From the NCBI GenBank assembly GCA_002633025.1, contig NMRB01003056.1, positions 1 to 64,000 on the forward strand: a stretch of 64,000 nucleotides of DNA, given 5' to 3'. The stretch is from Notospermus geniculatus (lineage: Eukaryota > Nemertea > Pilidiophora > Heteronemertea > Lineidae). Below the pieces are notes generated by a model, which had not been told where the DNA came from, made no database searches, and saw only the letters and a list, made by a program, of their open reading frames with translations. Both the position numbers and the translations under genes were made by a program. This document shows, piece after piece, positions 9,782 through 45,896 of this stretch. Positions within the stretch are counted from its first letter, which is position 1. Every line of letters begins with the position of its first letter.

Positions 9782-10098
9782 TGGGGCCCATCTTCGATAA
9801 TCGAAGGCCGATCTGCTCTCCACTGCGTTACATCGCACATCACCCTTCAAGAAATAGACAAGTCGGCCGCGTATCTTGGCACGATGCCAACTTTACCGGC
9901 CGACCAATCATATTGCACTTTATATCGGGTCTTCGGCTACGACTCTTTGTACCACGATTCAAATTTTACAACACCGATTCTGATTGGCCTCTTCTTCTCG
10001 AGGCGGCACATACGCCGTGGACCGGTCACTTTCTCGAAGGGTGATTTGCGAAGTAACGCAGTGGAGAGCAGATCGGCCTTCGATCATCGAAGATGCTG
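9782..10098. mobile_element. MITE with ~70-bp inverted ends
   Basis: GGGCCCATCTTCGATAATCG with AGGCCGATCTGCTCTCCACTG at the left is mirrored by GCAGTGGAGAGCAGATCGGC and CGATCATCGAAGATGCTGGG at the right. Confidence 0.78.
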
Positions 10099-10204
10099 GG
10101 GCCTGTTTCATAAAGTAACTTAAAGCTGATGGTACCATTAACTTCAATGCGTTTTTCATTTGGTTAAAGGTACCATTCGCTTAAGTCACTTTATGAAACA
10201 GGCC
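10099..10204. mobile_element. Short palindromic MITE
   Basis: GGCCTGTTTCATAAAGTAAC and its inverted partner ending TTTATGAAACAGGCC bound 106 bp, directly abutting the previous element. Confidence 0.75.
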
Positions 10205-10421
10205 TCTGTTACGGTATATAGCTGCATGCTTTTCAAAGATAGATTTTCACCCTGTGTAGGGGCCAAGATAGAACTTGTCACCATAGGCCTACAGAAAATG
10301 CTCTTTTATCATTGGTACATGTCGTTATGAATTTGTACGAAGTGTATCTGCGGAGTTAGTGGTATTTTTGTATGCAATAAAGTGAAAGAAGAAGATATGT
10401 CCTCTCCTCTTTTTCTTTTCA

Positions 10422-10625
10422 TTAAAGGACCACGGTATTGCCACTTTTCTCGACAGCTGGCGCCACTTTCCAACCCAGGGACTAACTACGTTGTCGGCGA
10501 TTTGACCTGATTTACTACGTACATTTTGTAATGCATTTTTGCAGTTCATATTGCTGCCACTTGGTGGCTCCCTCTACGTCGGCAGTCAAATAAAGCATTA
10601 GAGATTGCATACCGTGGTCCTTTAA
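10422..10625. mobile_element. TTAA-ended MITE
   Basis: TTAAAGGACCACGGTATTGC at the left and CATACCGTGGTCCTTTAA at the right; TTAA lies at both borders. Related copy at 49088-49375. Confidence 0.72.
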
Positions 10626-12804
10626 TTGATGAGACTGCAGTGAAAATCCTGGGGGGGGNGAATTTCATGGACGATCCTACGACGGGATAGTTGCGAAATC
10701 TTCCGTACAAATCCGTCAAAATCTTTGTCATCGGCGTTTTCAAGAAGGTAATCTTCGGTGGATTGTCATCTTTATTGTCTAATGTGTGCATTAATTCGTA
10801 TATATTTCAATTTATTCACTGGGATAAGGCCCTACAGCCCTATTTTTCTTGCGATGTTTGTGTATATTTACAGATACACAGCTGTCTGCTAACTGGAATC
10901 CTGTCGTGACGTTGCGTAGGAAATGCACCGATTTCTCCTAGAAATACGCGATCCATTTCGAACATTTATACCCCTCATAATTCTATGTTATGTCGTCTTC
11001 AAGATTCACATATTTTACTGAAAAACCATCCGCCAAAAGTGCTGCTTTTGGCCGCCAAATGTCTGGACTCCGCCGTCGAAAAATGAAATGACGGGGAGAA
11101 CAGCTTCTGTGAAATGGACTCGTCCAACTTCAGTCAGTGGCCGACGGCCTCATTTCGGAGCAATTTCCTCATTTGTTTGTCAGTACATTTGGTGGAAAAT
11201 TTGCCAATTCATTCCCTGTGCTCTCTTCGGTAATGAGGAGTACATTTCAAGCAAAAATATTCGCTAAATTTTCAACAGATCGACTACGAATGACGGGTGT
11301 TCAAATTTTGGCTCCCATTCAAAATTCCCAAAACGCAGATTTGGCACGTTCGTTCCATTTTGACCATTTCCCCCAATTTCTCCCCTTTATTTATTTTTTC
11401 ACGCCCCTAATCTGATTAGCTATTGCCTTCAGGATTTCAGAAATGTATAAAAGGGAATTTCAGCGGCGTGATTTTTAGAGAAAAATGCGACTTTGCAACC
11501 GCCTAAACCTTGGTTGAAATATTTGTGTATTTCGGACGAGTCCATTTTCCTCCCACCCCTTGTTGTGACGCTTTCCCGGGAAACTCACAAAGGTGATTTC
11601 TTCCCAACTTCATTTCCAAAATATCCCGAGTATTGTTAAATACTTCATCTAATTAACTCAAGATTTCTTCTTTCAATATATCAGGCCATGTATCCCCCTG
11701 TGTTCTGCCACAGGACGTGGTGTTTATTTGAAAATTGTTCCTTTTGGGCGAGTCCACTTTTTATGGAGGCCATGTTGATTTGAATGGTTGTGAACCTGAT
11801 GAAATATTTTGGATGAATGGCAGACTCATGCAGATGTAACAAAATGTCATGACCTCCTGATTGTGTTGTTACCATGGCAGTGTTTTGGTTAACAACGAAA
11901 AGAAATGAAAATTTCGGAAAGATTAAAAAAGTAATAAACAACAGTTGAATTGCGTGATCAATAAGACCTTCAGATGATGATGCAGGATGGTACTTTCTGA
12001 GTCAGTTGACGACTGTCCTTGTTCTGGCGATGTCGTCATGCCAGTGTTTCTGCCACAAATTTTTTTAAGGGGGGAAAAGAGAAAATTAGACAGAATTCTT
12101 GGTCAAAAACACAAATTTGGACTAATTTCTACTTTTTTGAGGGGTCTAACTTAAGGAATTTTGCATGGTAGTCCGCAGGACAACCACTCTTTCCGCCTTT
12201 GGTAGTCCTGCTACATTTTTGGTAGTCCTGCCTGTTTTTTTTAGTTTACTTTATTTAAAAAGTCAATAACGGTATTGACGGATTTTCATGGTAGCCCGAC
12301 GGAATACCGATCTGGGGCACTTTGGTTGCCCGACGCAATTTCTGGTAGTCTCGGGCACTCGGACTACCGCTAATTTTGACCCCTGCTGTCCCCCCTGCTC
12401 AGGCGTAAACACTGCCTACTTGCAGATGGATCTGTTGGATTCACCTGAGAACAGATACAGCAATATTAAAGCCGCACACTATGCACCACTACTCACTCCC
12501 CAGTTCGGCCGAAATAATAGCCCATCTGTCTATAGTGTCTGGCTTTAAATGAACGGTCGCTATTGTTCATTGGATTTTGTTTGCCAACACGAAATGCAGA
12601 AAGTCCAACGTGACTGGCGCCGATGTTTCCACCTATATTAGTGACTGACAGAACCCGAGGAATTTGCGCCTGTGAAATGCTAGATTGGGGATGATATTTT
12701 GCAATATTGGTAAAATGATTAGGTTGGAGCAGACAGCCACGCTATTGCCAAAAGATGGCAGCAAAGTTCTAGCAGACCAACACAAAAGAAAATTCTCCTG
12801 ATTG
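10626..12804. other. Intergenic stretch, no gene recognised
   Basis: Contains a poly-G run with an N near 10658, an inverted pair AAATGGACTCGTCC (near 11112) and GGACGAGTCCATTT (near 11533), and a hAT-like end CAGTGTTTCTGCCA near 12047 with no clear partner. A non-coding 5' exon or promoter of SIN3 could lie in this interval, but I cannot locate one. Confidence 0.35.
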
Positions 12805-13024
12805 CAGTGTTCTAGCCAGGCCAGTTTTACAGGGCAGTACCACCCTGTTCAAAATTCAGAGGTCATTTTACCGCCCTGTTTAAAAATATAACTTGCAATG
12901 CATTTTCTATTAGATCACCCTGTTTGAATTTCACCCCCGCCCTGTTTGAAAATCCAGGGCCTTAGAATCATAGGAAAATGTAGTCATCCCGCCCTGTTTG
13001 GAAAAATTTCTGGCTAGAACACTG
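12805..13024. mobile_element. hAT-like MITE, 5-bp TSD
   Basis: CAGTGTTCTAGCCAG and CTGGCTAGAACACTG are perfect inverted ends. Flanks GATTG at 12800-12804 and 13025-13029 are identical. Confidence 0.82.
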
Positions 13025-13444
13025 GATTGGTACAATGTCCTCAATCAGCATGAATGGGTCCGCTAGGCGTTGAATTAGACCATAGTGACACCTATTGGTC
13101 AACTGATTGACAGTGACAGCTTCTTGATGAGGTTGGACCCTCAGAAACGCCAATTTGCATGTTGATGATCCTGAAACTTGTACTTGGATCTCTCAGACAG
13201 CTAGGCCTGTAGAGTCTTTGCGAGTAGAGGCCTATCGCCTTGATCGAGAATGGAAGTAGGCCTAGCTCCTGACATGTGGTTGCCTCTCAATCTCATCTAT
13301 TTTGAGTGGTTATCCTGGGCAGTTTGCCAAACAGGTGCTGTAACTGTATTACAGATCCGGGCTATAGTTGTCAAATCACCGTTTGCTTCAGAGAGATTGA
13401 AAGAAATCGTCTGGACTCAGTGCCGGTACTGATAGTGATAACTC

Positions 13445-13563
13445 AGAATCTTCGGCCACACTGATGGAGGGATAAAATGGCCTGTTAGGCAAAACTTTCA
13501 GTTTAACTGAAAGTTTTGCCTGACAGGCCATTTTATCCCTCCCTCAGTGTGGCCCAAGATTCT
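13445..13563. mobile_element. Near-perfect 119-bp hairpin MITE
   Basis: Two arms (AGAATCTTCGGCCACAC..., AAAATGGCCTGTTAGGCAAA) fold back over a central TTTAA loop with only a few mismatches. Confidence 0.8.
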
Positions 13564-13689
13564 TGTGTGTGATTTCATCACCGAATCTCGGCGACTTCTG
13601 GCATGTCTGGGATGGTATTGGTGCTCTGCTGAGTTGCCTGCCTCTACAGAGAAAGGGTGATGGTCACTGATGAGAGAGAGCCCTGATTA

Positions 13690-13961
13690 ATCATGTAGCC
13701 TAGAGTGGTTATCACGTCTGCGTTGCAAATGGCAGGTCCTGGGTTCGAATCCAGTCCATGTTATATGGGATATCATCCCTGGCTCTTCTGTCCGTCACAT
13801 GGAACAGTAAGCCATGGTCCCTTGTGCCTTTGCAAGGGCAAGTAAAAGACCCCATCCAAGTGAGGAACAAGGAGTAACTTGAGATGGCCTCTTCCATACA
13901 TGTACTTACAGGGCCAATAATGCTATGGCTTCAGCCCTGATGGAGAATCTAATACTATACA
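13690..13961 (+). repeat. SINE-A copy 2
   Basis: Near full length: A-box-like TAGCCTAGAGTGGTTATCA, B box GGGTTCGAATCC, body and the 3' end CTAATACTATAC. The tail is interrupted by the MITE at 13962-14132. Confidence 0.78.
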
Positions 13962-14132
13962 ATTCATCGTATCCATGACGTAACTCCGACAGTGTCCGCC
14001 ATTGCTGACGTCGCCGTAATGACGCAAAGGTGGTGGGCAAAATTCATTGCTTTGCTGAAGAAAGCTGGTGGGCAAAACGCGCAACGTCACAACGTCATGT
14101 AGGCCTGGGCCTACGTCATGGATACGATGAAT
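13962..14132. mobile_element. MITE inserted in a SINE-A tail
   Basis: ATTCATCGTATCCATGACGT and ACGTCATGGATACGATGAAT are perfect 20-bp inverted ends. TATAC before and TACAATC after look like the split SINE tail. Confidence 0.75.
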
Positions 14133-14705
14133 ACAATCAGAATGTCCTGGAATGGATTTTGAATTTGACCTACATGTACTCATCACCGCTTTGGTCATTC
14201 ATGTCATTCATTACACGTAGGAACAGGCCAGCACCCAAATAAGACCTGAACTGAACACTCCACAACTGTTACACAGCATCTCTGAGACTCAGAGCGACAT
14301 AGTCTATTCTGCAACATATCACCATGGCAACACAATAACTGGCAGGGAGCCAACCACCTTTAAAGCGTGGCATTGATTGCTTGTCAGTTGCGACACTGCT
14401 GGCGTTACTTTCATTGATTAAGATTGGTACCGTACAAAATTCTGGCTCCTCGTTTAAAAAGATCGGGGGTCCGCCTGGTTACGTTTTGTCAAAAAGACCA
14501 GGAACATGAGAGAAAATAAATTGATGCTGATGTCAGATCTGGTCGCACCTGTGATTACCTGTGCCACGATGCAGGAACAGTCGGCGTCAACTGAGGTTAC
14601 AATCATGTTCAGGTCGCCACGTGAAAATGTGTGCGTTCATCATAGATCAGGCAGCATCTGTGCGTAGAAAACTGCAATAAGTCAGGTCGACTGCAAATGG
14701 ATTAC
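14133..14705. other. Intergenic, nothing recognised
   Basis: I see no gene or repeat with clear boundaries here. Confidence 0.35.
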
Positions 14706-14966
14706 CAGGGTTTCCGCCAGGAAAAAAATGGGGGGATGGACCAAAAAAAAATTCAAAGAGAAAAAATTTTTTGGATTTTTTTTATTGGATTTTTTTTCGC
14801 ACAACATTGTACATGGACTGCAAGATAACGATGTTTTGAAAAGAAAAAAGACAAGATTTAAAGAAAAAAAATCCTTTCTTTCTGAAAAAATTGGGGATGG
14901 ATTTATCCCCAAATAATTTTCTTGGGGATGGAATTCTCCCCATTCTCCCCTCTGGCGGAAACCCTG
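14706..14966. mobile_element. hAT-like MITE, 5-bp TSD
   Basis: CAGGGTTTCCGCCAG and CTGGCGGAAACCCTG are perfect inverted ends. Flanks ATTAC at 14701-14705 and 14967-14971 are an exact duplication. Same family as 1108-1415. Confidence 0.85.
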
Positions 14967-15048
14967 ATTACGCCCGTGGGGATGGCATAGAAGTTGAACA
15001 TGTTCACTCTTGCGATTCATGATCTTTTGTGGTCTTCTTTCCTTTCAG

Positions 15049-15103
15049 GATCTAGTTACTCATACGACCATATCTCCTGACACGTCACATTCACAGGGAC
15101 GCG

Positions 15104-15127
<24 letters not shown>
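15049..15127 (+). CDS. SIN3: SIN3 exon 1 (5' UTR end plus first 8 codons)
   Basis: Acceptor TTTCCTTTCAG ends at 15048, so an upstream non-coding exon is expected. ATG 15104-15106 opens MQKRPNEQ. Donor GTAGGA starts at 15128. Confidence 0.78.
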
Positions 15128-39109
<23,982 letters not shown>

Positions 39110-39253
39110 TCTTTCAAATTTCACTAGTTTTCTGCAGTGTTATATCATGCTTGGACAATGAATGGGCACGGCGTCATGTGAGAGAACTGAAGTACATTTA
39201 AATCATCTGGACCCCGATGGGAGGACCCTTTGGTTGTCAGGCAGACCTTGGTA

Positions 39254-39621
39254 CAGGGTTCCTGCAAGGTCTTAAAAAGTCTTAAATTTGGCACTTCCAT
39301 TTTCAAGGCCTTAAAAAGTCTTAAATTTGATAATTTCTGTGGGAAGGTCTTAAAAAGGTCTTAAATTTCATATCAAGGCAGTTGTAAAAAATTGGCAGGA
39401 GATGTCGGGAAATCGCATCTCCGGGCTTCTTTAAATCAAAATTTTTCAGACCCCCCGCCCAAGTAGCCTACCCACTTTCTTGGCTGTGTCGATCCCTGTC
39501 ATTCTTCCCTTGCGGAAACCCTTCCAGGGATGTTCGGGGGCTTCATTTAGAAGAAAATAGGTCCTAAATTTTGCCGATACTTGGTCTTAAATTTGGTGCT
39601 CCACAGGCTGCAGGAACCCTG
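39254..39621. mobile_element. hAT-like MITE, 6-bp TSD
   Basis: CAGGGTTCCTGCA and TGCAGGAACCCTG ends; interior repeats AAGGTCTTAAAAAGTCTTAA. Flanks TTGGTA at 39248-39253 and 39622-39627. Confidence 0.82.
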
Positions 39622-39627
39622 TTGGTA

Positions 39628-40403
39628 TTGTTGGTGAAGTCTGGCTATTGACATGCGTTTTATTGACAGGACACTTCCAGCCAATCCCATGCGCCATGCC
39701 TGTGTTCAATTTCGAATCAAGGCCTAGTTGCATGTTCTATATCGAACCAAGGTTCAGCTGGTTAGAAAACAATGTGCGTTGGACCGTTTAGAGTAAACCC
39801 TCAATACACCCATCAGGGCCCAGATGATTTAAACATACATTAGTTGTGTACATTGGCCTGTACAAACTGAGCACTTTTAGCAGGTAACTAAGCCTAGCAA
39901 GGTTTTTCGAATATGGGCCCGGAACTCCTTGTATTCCTAGTTTCTAATGTCAGTTTCTCCGTGTGTAGTCACATGACCAAATTGTTGCCATGGGAATCAT
40001 GACTCTGCTGTTGCCATAGGAACCATGACCACAAGAATACATTTGAATGGGCAAAAATTTCGTGATATTTCCAGCTTCGGCGAGGAAAATTGACATTTTT
40101 CGATTCACTTTACCCTATTCTTGCTTTGGTGTTGATGTTCGAAATCATTGGGGGGGGGGGGGGNCCAAGGAAATTTTATTTTTATACAAAAACTTCAAAA
40201 TATTTGGTCGTGTGACGAAAAATGCATTTATATTGTTTCAGTTATCCATAAGTTTGTACAAGAGGTTTGTAAATTTGCCGTGTTGTGCTATTCTTTGTGT
40301 AGAAACCAGCCGGGGTGGGGTGGGGGGTAGGTTTCTGAATTCTTAGCATGTTAAGTGTTAGGCCCTAAAGTATCTGAAGAGAAATTTGTCATTGGCACAA
40401 AAA
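39628..40403. other. SIN3 3' flank, nothing recognised
   Basis: No gene seen. A poly-G run with an N at 40164 suggests an assembly weak point. Confidence 0.4.
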
Positions 40404-40595
40404 GTGAGGCGGTCTAGGAAAACCTGTCGGATGTCGCATTTGAGGAAAGTGTTAATGACCTTGGTGAACCCGCCCATTTCAATGGCTGAAGTGTGCTATG
40501 TAACAGGTAAACAGTAGCAGATCAATGCACAGGCAATCTGACAGCCCTTGTTGATCATTCAGCGACATCCGACGGGTTTTCCTAGACCGCCACAC
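40404..40595. mobile_element. GGTCTAGG MITE copy 6
   Basis: GTGAGGCGGTCTAGGAAAAC and GGTTTTCCTAGACCGCCACA ends; the flanks do not show the AWAT duplication seen in the other five. Confidence 0.8.
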
Positions 40596-40647
40596 ATTTG
40601 CTAATGTATTCAGTGCATTTGAGGGACTGATGAGTTACAGCCTGGGG

Positions 40648-41185
40648 TACACTCCTTTCGCAGTGTCTTCTCAGTCATACCTGCCGCTCATAGACACTGC
40701 TTACAATAGCCAGATTCCCGCCGATTTACCGCATGATGGCAGCACTAGTCAGCGGCCAAACAGCGCTGGCGTTGTTCCGTGCTTCGGCCTGTTTACAAGA
40801 TCAATCAATATACAAACAGAATAATCTCATATAGAGCACCGTTATCCACTTCTTTAGCGATGTTTCAAAACAAAAAAGGCACGAGCTAAACACTGAAAAG
40901 TGCAAAGTGACACTGCATGGACACGGCGGGGGCAGCCATTGCTGTTGTTGTAGACTAGTCGTGCTGCGTCATAATGCAAGAGTCCCATATAAAATGCTTT
41001 ACGACGAGTGACCAGTCTGCTGCGGTTGTCAAGGACGCTCACAGTGAACCAATCAGAAAATGTTTCATGTATTTCGTTAGTTACGCAAATGCCCTCTAGT
41101 GGTAAATCGGCGGGAATCTGGCTATTGTAAGCAGTGTCTATGAACGATAGGTACCGCAGTGAGAAGACACTGCGAAAGGAGTGTA
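40648..41185. mobile_element. TACACTCC foldback MITE, second copy
   Basis: TACACTCCTTTCGCAGTGTC and GACACTGCGAAAGGAGTGTA ends, arms of about 110 bp (GCCGATTTACCGC and mirror). Larger than the copy at 36514 because of a longer centre. Confidence 0.82.
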
Positions 41186-41489
41186 GCTGGGGGCTGTTAT
41201 TTTGTCAAGATTTGGCCACTGTAAATGTTTCAGCAGAGTTACAGTTCAAGTACAATTCTGTTGTAAGATTTTAAAGGCAACCACCACTTGTGAGTTTCAC
41301 GCTACATTCAGCAGTAAATCCTTTGCTTTTTCCGCACGCTGCCGCCATACAATGAGCCCATCCAAAATTACACTGCAACCTGGGCAAGTGTGTGGTGGCC
41401 TAAAATCTTTTTCTAGAAACTACGAAAAAATGTCCCATTGCTCATGATTTGAGAAAATGATGTACATGTAACTCCCTTATATTGTCAGG

Positions 41490-41825
41490 TTATTGGGAGA
41501 CTTACCGTTAGAGGTCGCCTGTTAGCGGCCCTAGAACGTCACAAAATTTGACGTCACAGATGTTAGCCGTGGCGTCCACGTGCAGGGTTTCTGCCAGAAA
41601 TTTTTTTGAGGGTACTAATTTCTTCAAAATCAGCAAAAAACCCATGAAATTAAAGAAAATGGCCCTTTTCTGTTCCTTAGTACTCTTAGTACCCTCTGGT
41701 GGAAACACTGACGTCATTGTGGATGACATCGTGGGGTGCATTCCTTCTCTGTGACGTCAAATTCCATGACGTTCTAGGACCGCTAACTGGTGGTGGCCTC
41801 TAATGTCAGTAAAGTCTCCCATTAC
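41490..41825. mobile_element. MITE with a hAT-like insert
   Basis: TATTGGGAGACTTACCGTTA and AGTAAAGTCTCCCATTA ends. Inside, a CAGGGTTTCTGCCAG to CTGGTGGAAACACTG element (41583-41710) interrupts it. Confidence 0.68.
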
Positions 41826-42052
41826 GGTTGTATATAATATTCATATTGTAATGTAGAGCATTGTTTTTGAATTATGATCTAGTAAGTTTTGCTACCGTGG
41901 TCTTTTAGTTGGGATACTGTAATAAGGATGCTTCAGAGCATGGTTTAAAGATGACCTGTTGGTGATTGTGTCGTGTCGGAAAGATGAATCTGCCCTCTAG
42001 TGGCGAAAAGCTGCATCGCCCTGGTCAGGGGGAGTGTGGTTGGCTGAAGTAA

Positions 42053-42172
42053 TAGCTAAAGCATCCTCCCATAGCAGGGCTTTGGTCTCACTCCTCTTCA
42101 TACACTCGCGGAGTGGATGAAGAGGAGCGAGGTAAAAACCCTGCTCTGGGAGGATGTAGCTAAAGTCTCAAC
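42053..42172. mobile_element. Palindromic MITE
   Basis: TAGCTAAAGCATCCTCCCAT and GGGAGGATGTAGCTA ends. A partial relative is at 42760-42850. Confidence 0.72.
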
Positions 42173-42181
42173 TGCAGAGAT

Positions 42182-42436
42182 TTAAAGCCCCTCTGTATTG
42201 AATTTTACGGTATTTTCAAAGTGTTAGGAGAGTGCAGGTAGAGGTCTCATAGCCTCCTGAAGGTCATCAAAATGCTTGCCTTCAAAGGATCCTGCCGTGG
42301 ATTTCAGCAGACATTGAAAAACTGCAGGCAGAGCTGTAATGTATTATGGAGCATAAATTATGCTAATACATGTACATACACTACACAAACGTCCGAGGAC
42401 GTAAGCACTTCCTGAATTCAATACAGTGTGGCTTTA
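42182..42436. mobile_element. TTAAAGCCCC MITE, second copy
   Basis: Matches 34844-35100 along its length (TTGAATTTTACGGTATTTTC, TGAATTCAATACAGTGTGGC). Confidence 0.72.
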
Positions 42437-42855
42437 TTAATAGGAGCTGTCAGAAAGTTGGCCAATACATGTACGGTAGGTGTTACTACGGTTTATCCCC
42501 ATTTCGCCTACTCCGCAAAATGGAGAGTAGGCGAAATGGGGGTAGGCGAAATGGGGATACACCGTTACTACGGCCCAGTTCAATGCATATAGTGGACCCA
42601 TTCATTCTTGATTGAGCACCAATCAAGAGAAGTTTCTTTTGTATTGGTCTGCTAGAACTGTGCTGCCATCTTTTGGCAATATGCGTAGCTGACTGCTCCT
42701 ATTGAAAGGATGGCAAGGTGGAACTGAAATTGGTGCCTGAAAAAATTGTTTTTTGAGAGGGCATCCTCCCATAGCAGGGCTTTTGTCTTGCACCTCTTTG
42801 TACGCTCACACACACATTGCGAATGGATGAAGAGGAGCGAGGTTAAACCCCTGGG

Positions 42856-43030
42856 CCCGTATGCATAAAGGTGGATTAGGGGAGGTATAGCTTATTCCAG
42901 GTATAACTTCACGGTTGTACCACCATCGGTATGCATAACAGTGGTTTAAGCAAAACTGTGGTATAACGCTATTCATGGAATAGGCGGCCGAATGCATAAA
43001 GATGGAATAGCTTATTCTGTGGTGTTAATA
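42856..43030. repeat. Diverged TATGCATAAA MITE cluster
   Basis: Repeated CGTATGCATAAAGGTGGAT, GGTATGCATAACAG and CGAATGCATAAAGATGG words related to the palindrome at 23219. Confidence 0.55.
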
Positions 43031-43344
43031 TGCCAGATTTGCTGGTGTAACCTAAACCTACCAAGGGGTATGTTTAAGGAGTAGAGTAAGGCAGAATGAA
43101 GCGCTGTGCATCATCAAATTGTATTCTGTTGAAGGGCTGCTGACTCCAAATGACTGAAATAACTGCAACCATTGGCGTGGTTGTTCAAAACTACTATAAC
43201 CCTAACTTGGCGATGATTTTGGATTAGTGCTTGAANGACCTAATTTCACTCCGGTCAATGTCGAATTCGGTAATCCGGAAACTTCGCTAATCCGAACTTG
43301 GAACCCAGGAACAAACAGGTTCGGACTAACGAGGTCTGACTGTA

Positions 43345-44180
43345 TTGCTCTTTGCGCCTCAGAAGTCATCATCTGACATGTTTGATATATCCATTACCAT
43401 CGACGGCATGTCTGTTGAATGTAGTGAAACAGTCATAAACGCTCAATGTCTAATGGACTGCCAAGTGAAATCTGTTGCGCGGTCATGTTTCTTCCATCTG
43501 AGAAAATTGGGTCGCTTGAGACGCTGTTTATCTGAAAACGCACTAAAATCACTAGTTCAGGGACTCATTACATCACGCTTAGACTATTGTAATGCATTGT
43601 ATACGGGTCTCCCAAACAACCTTATTCACTGTCTACAGAGAGTCCAAAATACGGCAGCTCGACTCGTTGCCGGCGCAAAGCGGTCTGACCACATTACACC
43701 CATTCTTGTTGATTTACATTGGTTGTCAATATTATAAGTAGTCGAATTGACTACAAGGTTCTGGTGCATACTTTCCGTGCGATCAACGGTACTGCACCGT
43801 CCTATGTATCGGATATGATCAATGTTTATCAACCGGGCAGACCCCTTCGCTCCGGTAATCAGCGACTCCTGGCCACACCGAGAACCAAGTAACGCCTCGG
43901 GGAACGGTCCTTTTACTCGACTGCCCCGAGGCTTTGGAACAATCTTCCTTTAAGTCTTAGGGCCCTTCCTACGCTCACTAGTTTCAAGACAGCCCTGATG
44001 ACACATCTTTTTATTACTGCTCATTTTAACTAACCTCATTTATATTCTATCTCAATGTTTTACTTTTCCCTATGTTTTATAATTTTCTAGTGTCAATGTC
44101 TTAATCTTTCAGTTTTATATATTGTAAGGTGCCTTTGAGCACTTTTGTGGTAAAGGCACCTTAATATCTGGTAATAATAG
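43345..44180 (+). pseudogene. CR1/L2-type LINE 3' end (broken)
   Basis: The frame at 43345-43737 reads a reverse-transcriptase C-terminal tail: FFHLRKLGRLRRCLSENAL, LITSRLDYCNALYTGLPNNL and RVQNTAARLVAGAKRSDHIT, then a stop/frameshift. Further pieces (TFRAINGTAPSYVSDM, FKTALMTHLF) follow in other frames to about 44030. The 3' UTR ends in a hairpin AAGGTGCCTTT/AAAGGCACCTT (44125-44162) and an (AAT)n tail. It is 5'-truncated and non-functional. Confidence 0.83.
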
Positions 44181-44585
44181 AAGACCTCAGAGCACAATGG
44201 ATGTAGGTCTAAAAATGGCATTTTGAGAAAATGAAGAAAAAATAGTTGTGCCCTTTGTCCACTAAATCAACAGAAACCTGCCAATTTACCCACAAACTAT
44301 CAAATTATACAAGGCTGGGGTATGATAAGTGGTGAGGTATAAAGAGGGCAGCACTATCAACAAAGTGACAATGTCAAACTTGGTATTGCAAAGGAATTAC
44401 AGCTGTTTTATGACTTGTGCCCTTTGTGCTCTCAGTACACTTACAGGCTGATTTTACCACTCAAAGGTACAAATATACGTTGTAATTAGGTGTCCAGTCG
44501 AAAGAGGGCAGCACAAGCTTCAATTTGATGTGTGTAACTCAAAAGTGCAGAAATTAGACTTAAGCCCATTGTGCTCTGAGGTCTT
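44181..44585. mobile_element. Inverted-repeat element inside the LINE tail
   Basis: AAGACCTCAGAGCACAATGG and CCATTGTGCTCTGAGGTCTT are perfect 20-bp ends. The LINE (AAT)n tail continues on both sides. Confidence 0.82.
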
Positions 44586-44599
44586 ATAATAATAATAAT

Positions 44600-45896
44600 A
44601 ATAGTGCCCAAAACGTCGCTAGACTTGTTCTTTCATGTTTGATTTCACACATTTCCTGACCCTCGTCTCAAACATGTTTGTGGTTGATGATGGTTCCGCA
44701 CAATGCTTTTCAATAACTGCATATCGGTCTCTCTGCTAAGAAATGAGAGTTCTACGGTAGAAGAAATGTACATTGACTGTAGGCTGCATGTAGGTGACGA
44801 TTATGACCCATCTTCCCGATGGTTGAATGCCGACTTCCCCCAACACGACTTGTATCATAAACGAAACGTCGTGTTTAAGGCTTACTGGAGTTTACGCAAA
44901 AACGCAACGCAAAACGCAAAAACGCAAAAACCTCACCACCTGAATTTACACAGCCAGGATAGGGTTGAAAATGTCACGAATCGAGGTTGCATGGGGAGTA
45001 AACATTATTCAGTTTCGCGTATTAAAAAGTCTCGATTCGCATTTTCGAACTCGAAATGTGATATGATGAACACACTCATCACATCCTAGACAGCTCTGAT
45101 GACCATTATTTTTTGGTATAGAACGCTAGACAAGCCAAGCTTGATCGCAAAATGTCTATGTCGGTCAGGCCGATAGTCATAGTGTTGTGCATTATGCTCC
45201 AGGCAGGCATGCCAGGCCAGCTAACCATTTTGGTTCCAGAAGCCACCAGCAGTGCGTACTACTCTGCATGGCGTTGATTGCATGCGGTGATTTGACCATG
45301 GTAGGCCTAACCTCTTTTTAACGGGCCACCTTTCCGGTGCAATGTGATAACAAAGCATAGGCCTATCAGTGTGTAACCCAGCGCTTCAACATCAAAATTT
45401 GGGCCTACCTGGCTGTCTCCATGCGCGAATGCTATCCCATGCCAATGCCGTGGAGTAGGACTCTTCTGTATTTACGCACGCACATGTGCGATCATCATGA
45501 CGTCACCCCATGACGCTGTGACGTGCACTGATGTAGGTCTATCCGCACGCTGGCACTACGTTGACTCTGTGACCATGGTGACGTCCCTCGGTATGAAGTT
45601 CCGCCGACCGCGTGCACTTTGCTGACCTGAATGCAGATTTTTTTCTAGCATTTTTTCGGGACATTTGGTAAAATTGGGGGAAATAACGTGTAGCTAGGTT
45701 TATTGTGGGCCGAATACATGTAGGCCTACAGGTTGCTACAGCATTGGGCGGCCCAGCTGTTTGTCTTCGCGGCAGAACTGACGGTCTACATGGAATTGGT
45801 GCGTTGGTTGAACAGGAAAAGATAGCGATGAAAATAATGATTACTCCCTCGGTTTTTGCGTTTTTTTCGTCATTGCGTTTTTGCGTAAACTCCAGT
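44600..45896. other. Unassigned, frame 44703-45089
   Basis: A 128-codon open frame (starting MLFNNCISVSLLRNESSTVE) has no family I recognise. The sequence ACTGGAGTTTACGCAAAAACG (44884) reappears inverted at the left edge of the next gap. Confidence 0.3.

Noticed and set aside
44703-45089. 128-codon frame as a gene
   Set aside because: Not recognisable; part of it is the simple CAAAAACGCAAAAACG repeat that recurs inverted at the gap edge.
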